NCBI GenBank assembly: GCA_013054445.1
Contig: JAAMPI010000985.1
Location: forward strand, 1-21,694
Source: Cudoniella acicularis
Taxonomy: Eukaryota; Ascomycota; Leotiomycetes; Helotiales; Helotiaceae
Reading direction: 5' to 3'
Length of the DNA stretch: 21,694 nt
Every line of letters starts with the position of its first letter. The first letter of the stretch is position 1. Under the pieces are notes generated by a model. That model was given only the letters and a program-made list of their open reading frames with translations. It did not search any database and was not told the origin of the DNA. Positions 1 through 9,856 of this stretch are shown here, piece after piece. The position numbers were made by a program, and so were the translations under genes.

Positions 1-6
1 AAAAAA

Positions 7-50
7 AGTGGGAATTTAAGCGGGGCGGGAACGTAAGCGGGAAATAGAGT
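7..50 (+). repeat. Copy 1 of a 44-bp dispersed direct repeat
   Basis: This G-rich 44-bp block recurs in the same orientation at 12378-12421 with 40 of 44 bases identical. Both copies contain GGAACGTAAGCGGGAAAT without change. Next to each copy is a further GTGGGTAGT motif (after this copy, before the other one). A transposon end is a reasonable guess, but no inverted partner or target duplication was found. Confidence 0.6.
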
Positions 51-199
51 GGGTAGTAAATAGCTTGGAAACCGAATACAGAGACCTATACAGCATGTCT
101 TTCCAATTTGAGTTGCCTGACTGGGAGGTGATGTTTAAAGGCAAAATTGAGCATATTTTTGAGCTAGAGGACCTCCTGAGAGAGCCCAAGACTATATAG
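20..199 (+). other. Doubtful open frame, possible 3' exon of a gene outside the window
   Basis: A frame is open from 20 to a TAG at 197-199, with an internal ATG at 95 that would give a 34-residue peptide. The C-terminal part reads as a charged, helix-like sequence (for example FELPDWEVMFKGKIEHIF), which is less random-looking than other short frames here. It overlaps the dispersed repeat at its 5' end and matches no family I recognise. It could be the tail of a gene to the left, transposon debris or chance. Confidence 0.15.
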
Positions 200-758
200 G
201 GTAGCTTGTCTTCAGTGAGTTCCTTGCCCCTCTCAGATGCGAGCTTCGATTCTAGGAATCAAAGAAGTCGCATTCGTACGCAATATCCTAAGTATTAGGA
301 ATCTCGAAGTTACTGGATCGCTGATCATCTCGAGGGCATATAAATTTGAATAAGTCTAGAAAATATTTTGAATCATTGGATGCGAGATTCCACATTTGAG
401 AACATATCAAAATATGCATGGTAAAGCAAGACTGAAATCCCTTTGCAAATAGTTGGTAAATTCCTTAGATACAGAATGGATAATGCCATAATACAACCAA
501 ATGGTTTTTATAAAAGAATGTGTTCTGTAATCTAAAAAATAAAACAATACAAAATGAGCGACTCAAAGCACAGACAAAGATATATAACTCCTCGAGTATG
601 TAACCCTGCATACAAAACAGACACAAGAACTGCACCTCAAGACCTTGGAACGCAAAATCCCTTCCAATATGCACAAAACTTATCTAGCAATCACGCTGAT
701 CTGAGGAAGTTGCTTACAAGCTTTCTCCCCATCTTTGGGTTTTGCCTTTCCGCGTCTA
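200..758. other. Intergenic, nothing recognised
   Basis: No coding frame with family character is visible. The stretch is the 3' flank of the minus-strand secreted-protein gene and presumably includes its 3' UTR and polyadenylation site. Confidence 0.5.
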
Positions 759-1619
759 TTAGTTTTGGGTGACAAGCATAGCCACGTCCAACAAGACCGT
801 TCCAGTCGTGGTATCGGAGAACTTAGCGCCAAGGGCCGTAGCGCTTCCATGGTTTTGGAGCGCGTGAGCAAGAGCCCCAATGATAATTTGCCAATCGTTG
901 GCGTTTACGTTTCCTGGGCCACCGTTGACGCCGGCATCGAAAGCCGTCACAACGTTCCAGGGACTCAAGTTTGAGATAGCTGTGCCCATATTTTGGCCAG
1001 TGGTTCCCATGGCGGTGCCGATATCAGGCACGAGTGAAGTGAAAAAACCACCAACAAGTGTGGGGACAACTGCTCCAGCCGCGGGAGCAATGAATTGAAG
1101 CGCTGTCAGTGTAAGTCGTCGGCCGGAGGCGACAGTGATCTGGTCGCCGATACCAGCAATGGAGCTGGGGCTGGAGAGGTCGCGGGGCTCAATTTCAACC
1201 GGTCCTTCAATGCGAGAGCGCTTCTTAGTAGAAGTGCCTTGGTCCAGATCGATACAGCCAAGGCCAACGGGTCCTGGAATAACAGAAGCTTGAAGAGTTT
1301 GAACAAAAGCCGCTGTAACACAAGAGAAGCCGCTGTCCCGGTCACTTGTCGACACCCCGAAAGTCAGGAGGTTGCCGTTTGAGTTGGTCCTGCAGTTTAC
1401 TGGGCCAGGATTACAAAAGCTATGAAAATTGTTCAATGTTTTCTGGAAGTTGCCGCAGATTGAGGACATAGACTGTTGTTGAACACCTTGGTATACAACG
1501 TCTACGTTATAACCGTTGCCGTTAGAGTAACCAATGCACATGTCTTGAGTCGCCCCCTGTGCCATGGCGAGCGAGGAAAGTGCCGCGGAGGCAAGGAAGA
1601 CGGATTGAAGAAAACCCAT
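759..1619 (-). CDS. Secreted protein of unknown function, Cys-rich N-domain plus Gly/Ala-rich C-domain
   Basis: Single-exon frame of 286 residues. The start is the ATG at 1619; the frame extends 18 nt further upstream only through a non-ATG codon. Residues 1-20 form a clear signal peptide (hydrophobic FLASAALSSLAMA, likely cut after AMA). The mature N-terminal part carries six cysteines (about 28, 55, 69, 76, 100 and 122), enough for three disulphides. A basic KKR at about 132-134 looks like a Kex2-type processing site. It is followed by a Cys-free, Gly/Ala/Val-rich second half. No catalytic motif or known fold was recognised. I infer an extracellular protein, possibly processed into two chains; effector-like or wall-associated roles are possible but unproven. 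There are no breaks, and the frame keeps normal CA/TG content, so it has escaped RIP. Confidence 0.75.
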   Translation of the reverse strand: MGFLQSVFLASAALSSLAMAQGATQDMCIGYSNGNGYNVDVVYQGVQQQSMSSICGNFQKTLNNFHSFCNPGPVNCRTNSNGNLLTFGVSTSDRDSGFSCVTAAFVQTLQASVIPGPVGLGCIDLDQGTSTKKRSRIEGPVEIEPRDLSSPSSIAGIGDQITVASGRRLTLTALQFIAPAAGAVVPTLVGGFFTSLVPDIGTAMGTTGQNMGTAISNLSPWNVVTAFDAGVNGGPGNVNANDWQIIIGALAHALQNHGSATALGAKFSDTTTGTVLLDVAMLVTQN

Positions 1620-1825
1620 ATTGTTGAGGAGGACCAAGGAAGTATCCTAACTTTGTCTTATGGGAGACTTTGAGAATAGAATGAATGTGTAGATTCGAAT
1701 GAAGAACAACGCCGAGCCGATGAGAGATAGAATGAAATAATAGAGAAAAAGCAAGGGGGCTGAGAGGTGATGATGAAGACGATGAAGGCGATGAAAATAA
1801 AATTCTGCAACGAGAGGCCATCCAA

Positions 1826-1832
1826 ACTTTAT
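1826..1832 (-). promoter_or_regulatory. Possible TATA element of the secreted-protein gene
   Basis: The minus strand reads TATAAAG about 207 nt upstream of the ATG at 1619. Between it and the ATG, the coding strand of the leader (about 1680-1800) is pyrimidine-rich, as is common in filamentous fungal promoters. This is motif-level evidence only. Confidence 0.3.
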
Positions 1833-1839
1833 ACTTCTT

Positions 1840-3798
1840 GATCTCAGGCTCTCAGATATAAGGCTATAACTAACATAACAAATGTAAGTTATATTTAGCA
1901 GAAATGAAATAATTAGTAATGGGGCTAATAGCAAACATTACAGATCCTACGAGACGGCAGCCCCCAAACATGTAATCAAGAAGAAGCTGAGCTAGTTGCA
2001 TCGCCTAATAATTCCATGATTCGTATAGTATTTTCCCGCGTTTCGCTAAAAAAAAAGAAAAACCTTTGTTTTCTAGACGCGCGGACTGAGGTAAGTTACC
2101 CGTGAAACACACTCTACAGGAGAAGGATTGCCGTCTAAATATATGCAATGGTCGTAAGCTTACTTTTAAGCTAAGTTTCCCCTCTCGTAGTCAGCCGCCC
2201 CCTGAAGTCAGCTAGTACGCATGTAAGACGGGGACGTGCATAATATAAGCGAAAGAAATTCGTAATCAACACGGTTACTCCCTTCCCGTGCCACTGCCTT
2301 ACGCCCATTTGCACTTCCTGGCTGACGTAATGCTCCGAGGGGCACTTAGCTAAGCCCACCCGCCTTCCTTTCTAGCCACCTCCTCACAGATTAAGCTATA
2401 CCAAGCTTTCTTTATTTTCCCCTGCCCCTGATTCGCATCCTGCAAATAGGACGAGTCAAGCGCTAATATAACTAGGCCCTCTGAGGAGCTTTGCTTTGGT
2501 TGCCCGACTTTCGTCCCTCTAGGATATCTTCTTATTTTACTAGATCACTGCCATGCTCAAAGAGGCGAGATGAGCGCTGGCATAATCCCCTGCTTCGGTG
2601 TCATTCCTCGATATAATTTCCCTGCTACACGACTTCAAGATGATCTAGAGCCATACCCTTCCATCAAGGCAACTTGCACCGAGATGATTCTGTCTTGCGT
2701 TGCTTGCATGCATAACCTCAATACCTCAGGCACAGAAACTGGGTATGAACCATCTTCTCATCCAATTTCACATTTGCACGGATCCCACGATGCCAGGAAA
2801 CACACTAGCTGTCGTGCTCCTTACATCACTTGATACAGCTGCGGAGTCTTGTCGATGTTGCCTGATCTAGCAAAATGCTTTATATAGAGAAGGACCGGGT
2901 ATCGTATTCCCCTTGCTTGGTGAAATTTTGCTTCTGGGAAGACTGTACCTCGTCTTGCATGTATGATAAAATTCTCAGGAAGAGCCCCCGACATTGACGG
3001 ACCCAAAGGTTTGCAATGCCGTCTCTTGTACCTTTTTGATAACTATACAGAATCATTTGTCGCCTGCCATAGGATATTTAAGCACAAGTTCTTGTAGCAG
3101 CAAATTTAAATAAGTTCTCGGCAAATTGAAGTCAGTCAGACACTCGGATGTGGTAATGTTGAATTAGTGATGTTCGGTAAATCGTGGGGCTGCATTCCTA
3201 GAGTGCGACTGGACAAGAGGTGTCCAAAACCGGCACCGAAAGGGACCCTTGTAAGTTCCACAAGGGAGCGAGAACGGATACTATCACGGCATCTTAATAG
3301 ATTCAAAAAGGTGACTGTGTTCTAAACAATAGGCACTAGCAAAATTAATATGGAGATAATATAGAAACTATAACCGATTCGCGAGGGGGCCAGAAGAGGA
3401 TACCATGAGCATAATCCAGCTGACTTACTGATTACACGACACATAAGCATCAGCCTCTGCACCTGTGCCTCCACCAACTATTTTAATGCCAAGGTTCTGC
3501 AGCACTAGCGCGGTTGTTTACTTGGTACTGGCAGCTATTGGGACTTGAAACGTGCAGTCAAAGCAAATTTTGCATACTTGAAATAGCCATGTGAAGGTAA
3601 ACAGACAGACACCCTTGCGAGTTCCTGGGCGTCAATTTTTGCCGGAACACTTGTTTCCAGTGGCACATGATTATCTGCGTCTTCTTTTGACTACGAATAG
3701 GAAGTTAGATATGAGATTTGAATCGAAAATATTGTTTGGCCGGCGCTTCGTGACTGCTCGAATAAGTTTACTTCGTACAACAAGGGGATGACACTTAA
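1840..3798. other. Long intergenic stretch, no supported gene
   Basis: Several short frames occur on both strands (for example 2570-2833 + and 2821-3006 -), but none shows family motifs, a signal peptide or plausible splice partners. Base composition is moderate and CA/TG are present, so it is not strongly RIP-mutated. It may contain very old gene debris. Confidence 0.45.
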
Positions 3799-4101
3799 GG
3801 ATATTCCAAGCCACAGTCGCGGCCAAAATATCTCACTGCAATTGTCCCCGATAAATGGAAGAAAGATGAATGGGTTGTAGAACATGGGCAGGAGAGGGCC
3901 GAAACTACTCGCAAAGAGCTACACCAATTGGCCGAGGTGGCTCCCAAAGGCAGTAGATGGAAGGAGTTCGGCCTCAGGGCGCATACTGGAGAGAAGAACA
4001 TTCATGTTATCGGGGTTTCCCACAGCAAATTTCTCCATTACCTCACTGAGAGCTATCTTCTCCCACCGGCCTGTAAGATATACTTTCAATCCTGGCCATG
4101 A
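3799..4101 (+). pseudogene. Fragment of a histidine phosphatase (phosphoglycerate mutase-like) gene
   Basis: The frame between the TAA at 3796 and the TGA at 4099 has no initiating Met but reads like the C-terminal half of a fungal histidine-phosphatase-superfamily protein. There is a DKWKKDEWVVEHGQERAETT stretch, then a helix ending in KELHQLAEVA, then NIHVIGVSHSKFLHYLTE. The last piece resembles the family signature I/V-x-V-V-(T/S)-H-(G/S)-x-F-L-H-(Y/F)-(L/F)-T-E, which carries the second catalytic histidine. The N-terminal RHG motif is absent nearby. A frame at about 3610-3650 may be a further scrap in another reading frame. I infer a dead, truncated copy. The call rests on motif resemblance by eye; a distant paralogue with unseen introns is less likely. 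Confidence 0.5.
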
Positions 4102-4380
4102 ATTGTATACTGACGTATGGTCTTAGAAATCCTAGAGCCTCAATTTGAGTTTGTTCAGTTCCGCTTGTATCGCTTTCCTCCAGCTTGGACTGTTGAGAAG
4201 CAGGGATTTGCGAAATCCAGGCTGTATGAAATGCCGGAAAGTAAGGCGAGAAAGCATATCAAGGATGCTCGATGTCCTCCTCCACCTGTCGCTGCCACGA
4301 CTACAAGCTAGATCAGAGTATACGGAACGGAAATCAAATACTGGGCTCAAGGCGGGCAGATAAACAAAAAGAAAATATAT
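4102..4380. other. Intergenic edge leading into the AT-rich transposon nest
   Basis: Short open frames cross here on both strands (4117-4311 +, 4132-4350 -) without recognisable motifs. After about 4380 the composition changes abruptly to the TA-rich, CA/TG-poor pattern of RIP-mutated DNA. Confidence 0.4.
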
Positions 4381-6496
4381 GACGACAAAAACCTGGTGTA
4401 ATAATATAGAGGAACCGAAATTATACTAGACGTTATTAGATATAGATGCCTGATTCGAGAGATTAAGGCTATAACAGGTGAGCTACTCACGCACGTATTT
4501 CCTTAGAATTGTGATCCCAAGTAGAGATTGTCTAGTCCTATAATTGAGTCTATATAATTTTCGCCTAATAAAAGAGAGATCAGAGTTACGCTATTAGCCT
4601 TAGTAGTTTAAAGTCTAATCTCTTTTAGGGTCCGACTAAATAAATGATTAAGATTAATCTACTAATTCCGTAATTACTCTCCCGGGCAACCGCTCCTAGT
4701 CGTTAAACGCCTCTTAATATAGGGTGAAATTTTAGCGTGTTATAGCGCTCGAGATCTTATAGTAGCGGTTTTAGATCTAGACGCGTAGATTTCCCTATTT
4801 TACTCCTAAATATATCGTATTTAGGTTTATTTTAATATCAGGGGTTAGATTTTAAAGTAGCGGGCAGGCTACCTCAACTATAAGAAAGTAGAACCTTAAG
4901 GTTTTCTCTAGTACTTTCGTATCCCCCTTTCGTATATATATCTTTTAGCTTTAGTAGATAAACTAATATAGTAATCTTATAATGATTTATAATCTATATT
5001 TAGAAGAGAGGTATTATAGGTTACCTGATTTTCAGATAATAAAGAAATACTAAAAAGCGCCGAGTATATATAAAAAGCCTTTCTTTATCTATAAGCACGA
5101 TTAAAGCTAACCTAAGCCAGATATAGCCGCTTATCCTATTTCTTCTAGTCTTTTCCCTTCTCTCTCCCTCGCCTCTTATTATATTATAATTATATATATT
5201 AGGCCTTAAAAACATATATTCTTTATCTATTCCTAAACGCCTGATATAAAAGTACTAAATCGATTATATAAACCCTATTTTCGTATACTATAATTTTTAT
5301 ATAAGTATATTATAAAAATCCTAATAAGGCTAAAAATATCGTTTATATATAAACCGGATTAGATTTATATTAGGTTTTTAGTCTTTAAAGAAACTTTTTA
5401 GAATAGTTTAGGTCTTAAGAATGATTTAAGAGAGATTTTCGGTCGCTTTATAGTAATTTTAGCGTATTAAAGTCTATAGGCGTTATATAATATATACGGG
5501 CTATCCTTATAATAATAACTCTAGTATTATCTAAGAAGAGTAGCTCTTTATTTCTATATTAAAAATTAAAAGGTTTAGACTATAAATAATAATTCGGACT
5601 TATTCGTTAACGCTTCTTGTCTTTTATCTTATCCCTAGTATCTTTATATCCCTATTCTTCTAATAGTTAGTCTTAAATAATGTTTAAGGTTAATAAAATA
5701 TTTTATAAATATTAAAACATAGCCGATAGTGTTTCTAGGAACCGTTTTATATCTAAAAGATCTTTAAATCGTTCTAGGACTTATATAATCGATTTATAGT
5801 AGGCGGACTATTCCTTAAGAGCGCTATTAGATATACGGATCTTAAAGGTTAATACGAATAAATATTAAAGTCTCTTTAAATATTTTATTTTTATCTAGTC
5901 AATCTTAAAATTTATTATATCTAAAGGTCTTTTTATATTACTTAAAACATCTAGCTCTTGATTTTCTTCTTTTCTTAAAACTTTTAAAAGATAGGCTAAC
6001 TTATTAAAAACTTACGCTTAATAAAAGAAACTATATATTAATATATATTATTAAATAGGTAAGGTTCGATTATATTTAGGTTATTATATATATTTATAAG
6101 CTCTCTTTATAACTATAAACTTTAGAATAGTATATGAATTATATAAAGTAAAAGGATTTTAAAGAATAGGCTATAAAGAAAATTCGATATTATTAGCTAA
6201 AGATAAATAGTTTAAGACGAAAAGGCTTACCGGGTTTTTAATAGTACTTCTTATAAAGGTTAATATAATATTTCTTAAGACGTAAATAAAGAAGAATAAT
6301 TAAGATCGTTTATTAAAAGGAGAGGTTATAGATATAGTTATATATTCTAGGTTAGAAGAGATATAATTCTATTATATAAAGTCTATTATAAGTTTTAGAT
6401 TATCTATAGCTTAGAAATAAGTGATTAAAGAGGGGTATTTCGAGCTATTAAGGTAAGGCTAATTATAGACGATTAGAAACTAATATATATTAATAA
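4380..6496. repeat. RIP-mutated repeat relic, element type not identified
   Basis: Very AT-rich and dense in TA dinucleotides, with CA and TG almost missing while CG remains. For example, 5041-5100 has nine TA, one CA and no TG. This is the mark of CpA-directed RIP acting on duplicated sequence. All six frames are full of TAA/TAG. Some stretches (around 5760-5990 and 6050-6240, +) still read protein-like if the stops are ignored, but I could not assign them to a transposon family. Confidence 0.7.
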
Positions 6497-6682
6497 TAGG
6501 ATGTCACGGAGTTGGTTCACGTGACCTGTTCTACACGTGACGGCGCTAGGCCTAAGCGAGGTTCGGGCAGAGGTTAAATACGTAGCAGCTTCTCCCTTCC
6601 CCTTCTTCTCTTCTTCGTCGATTATTCTAAGTAATAGAGCACTGTTTACTTTACGTCTGCCTGAGTGCTCTATAACATAGGA
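6497..6682 (+). mobile_element. Solo LTR with perfect 5-bp target-site duplication
   Basis: A 176-bp sequence at 6502-6677 begins TGTCACGG and ends CTATAACA (canonical TG...CA). It is flanked on both sides by TAGGA (6497-6501 and 6678-6682), the 5-bp duplication expected of LTR retrotransposon integration. No internal region is present, so it is the product of LTR-LTR recombination. Its base composition is ordinary, with TG and CA intact, unlike the mutated DNA around it. The block CTTCTTCTCTTCTTCGTCGA recurs in the LTR at 9675-9856 and, less well, at 8286-8461, so these LTRs are relatives. Confidence 0.85.
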
Positions 6683-7147
6683 TAGATCTTTACTTGTTAT
6701 TAATCTAATACTTTTATAATATTTATAGTGTTCGTATAACGAGATACTACGCCTAATAGACAGCGGGTTAGAGCCTTTTAGCTAAGAGGCGGTTTCCCCG
6801 AGGGTAGATTAGCGTAAACAAGGGAGGTGAAATCGAGGAATCGGCCTTAGAAAGCCGCGTACCGTGTTATTCCTGGTTTTACGCCTAAGCCTGAGTTAGA
6901 AAGGCGTAGAAATTAAGCTAACTTTTATATCTAGAACGAGAACCCGTCTTAATATCGGTTCTAGGCTATAATATAGAGATATATTATATATAGATATTCT
7001 TTTATTCTATTCTTGATTAAAGTTTTATTATATCGTTTATTTATATTATAGATTACTAGATATAGTCTTCTAGTTTTCTATTTACGCTCTTTTTTATATT
7101 TTTAAATTTTATTAATATATAAATAATAGGTCTTAAGTTTATAATAC
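6683..7147. repeat. Degraded repeat DNA, partly RIP-mutated
   Basis: TA-rich flanks enclose a less mutated patch (about 6770-6960) in which no family was recognised. It may be the internal debris of a retroelement. Confidence 0.45.
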
Positions 7148-7335
7148 TATAACATAGATCGCTAAGCTCTAGATCGCACTGCCCGCTGGGCCAAAAGACT
7201 ATAGTATTTACTCGTAGGGGGAATACGCTTAGCACGTTATATAAGGCAAGAATGCGCTGTAGCTGCGCTGTAGCCGAAGTCCGCCCGGGCCGCGTGACTA
7301 GTCGCGTGACTATCACGTGGCTTCCGCTGATAACA
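7148..7335 (-). mobile_element. LTR-like island, minus orientation
   Basis: Read on the minus strand, this begins TGTTATCAGCGG at 7335, contains CACGTGA and TATATAA (a TATA-like box) and ends near CTATGTTATA at about 7148. The start and layout resemble fungal Ty1/copia-type LTRs. GC content is clearly higher than the surrounding relic. The inner boundary is uncertain and no target duplication could be matched, so completeness is not established. Confidence 0.4.
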
Positions 7336-8285
7336 CAGACCTTCGACGCTATCGCATCACAAATACTTATATTTAAAAATATATTAATAAAGACCTAAAT
7401 AATATATTAAATAGACTTATTAGATTAATATAGACTCTGATTTTAAAAGATTAAAATAATAATTATAATAACTAGATATAAAAAGACTAGACTAAGTTAT
7501 TAAACTAGAACTATATTTTAATTAGCTTAAAGCTCGATTTTCTTTTAGAGAAGAGTATATATAAAGAGTATAGGTATAACTATATATATTTATAAAGGAC
7601 GTAGTTAATAAATACGTATTTATAGGTCGGATTAATAGCTAGTATTTAATAATCTCTTAGGTTTTAATATTAATTTCTATTTTCTTTAAATAGATATTAA
7701 TAAACTAATTATATTATTTATTTAATCTAAAATCGTTAGAAACAACTCTAATTAATAGATAAGAATAGATAATACCTAAATTTAATTATTATAACTAAAG
7801 GCCGATAATATATATAAATCGTCTTATAAATAATATATTATATACGAACTATCTAATAAATATATCTATATTAATACTCGACTTATATATAGTTATATAT
7901 AATAAAAAAGAAGCTCGAGTAAAAGAATAACTAAAAAGTGATTTCTAAGGAAAAGAAAGATAAATAAATATAGAATACTTAGTTTCTTATACTTTTTTAT
8001 ATATTATCTTATATTACGTAAAGCTAATAGTCAGAAGAATAATACGAATAGTATTTATAATAGTAATAGAAAGACTTAGTTATATATTTTTTAAACGGGT
8101 TTAGAACTCTAAATAACTAAATTAATTTATTTAATAAGTATATAAAGAATTTATATATATATTAAGGTTAACTTATATCTTTTTTAATTCTTTTTCTCTT
8201 TTTTTTCTTCGCTTATATAGTGTTCTCGGTACCGTACGGGCCTTTTAACCCGATTCTTCTATATTACCCCTCTAGACGATCTAGC
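7336..8285. repeat. Strongly RIP-mutated repeat relic
   Basis: Extremely TA-rich with stops in every frame. It ends at about 8220-8285 in a slightly GC-richer piece directly left of the gag-only retroelement. No protein family could be read through. Confidence 0.6.
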
Positions 8286-8461
8286 TATAACAGATCTGGT
8301 GCGAGTCACGTGTTCCGAGCTAGTCTATTCTAGGACTAGTCTAGGAGCTACGCTCCCTTAAGACAGCTATCCTTCCTATATCTAGCTTCTTCTTCTCTTT
8401 ATCGATAATTCTAAGAACAGAGAGTATTACTTGATTTATACTGCTTATATATACTATAATA
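8286..8461 (+). repeat. 5' LTR of the gag-only element
   Basis: This is the left copy of the direct repeat and aligns along its whole length with 9675-9856. It carries more TA substitutions than the right copy (for example, its last bases are CTATAATA against CTATAACA). Confidence 0.75.
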
Positions 8462-8640
8462 TTATTATCGACCCTCTAGTTAAGGCTAGAGTATCACGTC
8501 TACGCTTTTTATTTATATCTATGTTTATAACCTGATTCTCTACCCTTAATTTTACCTTTTTCTAACACCTTCTTAAGTCGTACGACCTCTACGACCTCTA
8601 TATATACTCCTTATATCTATCTATAGATATAGAGACCCTT

Positions 8641-9660
8641 CGTTAAGAGTTCTCTTTCGTGATCAGCAAGTTATAAGCCGAGATATAGCGACAGCGCGAC
8701 GAACTAGACCTCCTACGCGCTACCTATACGAGCTAGCGACCGAAGCCCTCTCTTCCTGACCTTAAGAAATTCTCTAGGTAAGCCTATAAGTTCGATACGT
8801 GGCTCCCCTCGATCAAAGCAAAGCTACGTATAGACGGACTAGTAATTAGCGACGCTATAATATAGTTCTATTATATATACTTAAACCTAGATAATAGTAT
8901 ATAAGCGATAGTCTTCCTATAACTTATATAGGTAGAAGAAGACGAAAGATAGAACTATAAGACGATCCTTAGCTAGCTCTTATATATATATAATAATCTG
9001 AACAAGGTATAGAAAGCAGAAGACCGTTTATATACCCTTAAACAAGGCTTAGACTCTACCCTTATATATATTACGAAGTTCGAGCGCGTTTTATATAAGG
9101 CTAGGAGACAAGATTAGCTAGACGTTAATAAGATTACGGCTTTCTATAATAGCCTCTCGTCCTCGATTTATTCCTAGCTTATATAACAGCTCTCCCTCCC
9201 CCGCGACTACTCGAAGTTCGTACGAGTAGTATAACAGCTTTTAGGCTACTCGGTAGCTCCTCCTCCTCCTCCTTCTACTTCGACAAATCACTAGTCCCGT
9301 CCCTCCTATACGCTAGCGAGTTCAGCACATCCTCCGCATATCGTCTAGCACAGCGAGCCTATAGACCTTAGTGAGATTGCTACTATCGATACGTCCCTAT
9401 AGCTCGTAGTAATGAATATAGCACGGTCTACTACCCCGCCGCAAAGACAACAACTCAGGCGTGCTAGCAGGTGCGTACGCTATAGTAGTAGTGATCACTA
9501 GGTTACTGACTACCCTACCTAGCCCTACAGTTCAGGCCAGAAGGTTATAATAGCGGCCTTAGACGACGATATATAGTCAGAGGGGTTAAATAATTCGCTA
9601 GAGTTAGCTATACGAGAGGTAGAGGTAGTATAGAAGTCGCTTGAGGGTAAGCTTTTAAAA
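8641..9660 (+). pseudogene. Degenerate gag of the gag-only element
   Basis: One frame (codons starting at 8641) stays in phase for more than 1 kb without an indel. It is broken by stops that are all TAA or TAG; I count 19 between 8761 and 9660 and no TGA. Readable segments include KFDTWLPSIKAKLRIDG, AEDRLYTLKQGLDST, ITKFERVLYKA and LPRDYSKFVRVV, typical of Ty3/Gypsy-type capsid regions. A five-proline run follows (from 9259). Then comes a ruined CCHC zinc knuckle at about 9472-9528, in which the second and last Cys codons read TAT and TAC and the Trp after His reads TAG. The start codon is not clear. This protein would have formed the nucleocapsid-like particle, and it is certainly dead now. 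Confidence 0.7.
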
Positions 9661-9671
9661 AAGGGGGGGGG
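9657..9671 (+). other. Polypurine tract of the gag-only element
   Basis: Six A followed by nine G, three bases before the right LTR. This is the position and composition expected of the retroelement plus-strand primer. Confidence 0.6.
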
Positions 9672-9674
9672 TGA

Positions 9675-9856
9675 TATAACAGATCTAGTGCGAGTCATGT
9701 TCGGAGGTTCCGAGCTAGTCTGTTCTAGGACTAGTCTAGGAGCTGCGCTCCCTTAAGACGACAGTCCTTCCTATATCTAGCTTCTTCTCTTCTTCGTCGA
9801 TAATTCTAAGAAACAGAGGTACTACTTGATTTATACTGCTTGCGTACGCTATAACA
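9675..9856 (+). repeat. 3' LTR of the gag-only element
   Basis: This is the right copy of the direct repeat. It keeps CTTCTTCTCTTCTTCGTCGA, shared with the solo LTR at 6502-6677, and ends TATAACA next to the interrupted transposase relic. Confidence 0.75.

Larger units (their letters stand above)
8286..9856 (+). mobile_element. Complete gag-only (TR-GAG-like) LTR retroelement, RIP-inactivated
   Basis: Two direct repeats of 176 bp (8286-8461) and 182 bp (9675-9856) bound a 1213-bp interior. Both repeats start TATAACAGATCT (probably TG-to-TA mutated) and end CTATAACA or CTATAATA. A purine tract, six A then nine G (9657-9671), lies just before the right repeat and fits the polypurine primer of plus-strand synthesis. 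The interior holds one gag-like frame running up to that tract, and no protease, reverse transcriptase or integrase. This is the layout of non-autonomous terminal-repeat-with-GAG elements, which rely on another element's polymerase. The five flanking bases (CTAGC left, TTAAT right) differ only by C/T and G/A changes, compatible with a RIP-altered target duplication. Confidence 0.75.

Noticed and set aside
2760..2860. Minus-strand stretch with SVFPGIVG resembling the actin N-terminal region
   Set aside because: The match is only about eight residues, with stops close by and no actin motifs around it; chance is more likely.
4117..4350. Overlapping frames 4117-4311 (+) and 4132-4350 (-) as genes
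   Set aside because: No motif, signal peptide or splice context; they lie in the decayed 3' flank of the phosphatase fragment.
8220..8285. Continuation of the pogo-type transposase on the left side of the gag-only element
   Set aside because: None of the three minus-strand frames left of 8286 continues the expected sequence after the break at 9857, so the left flank cannot be shown to be the same element.
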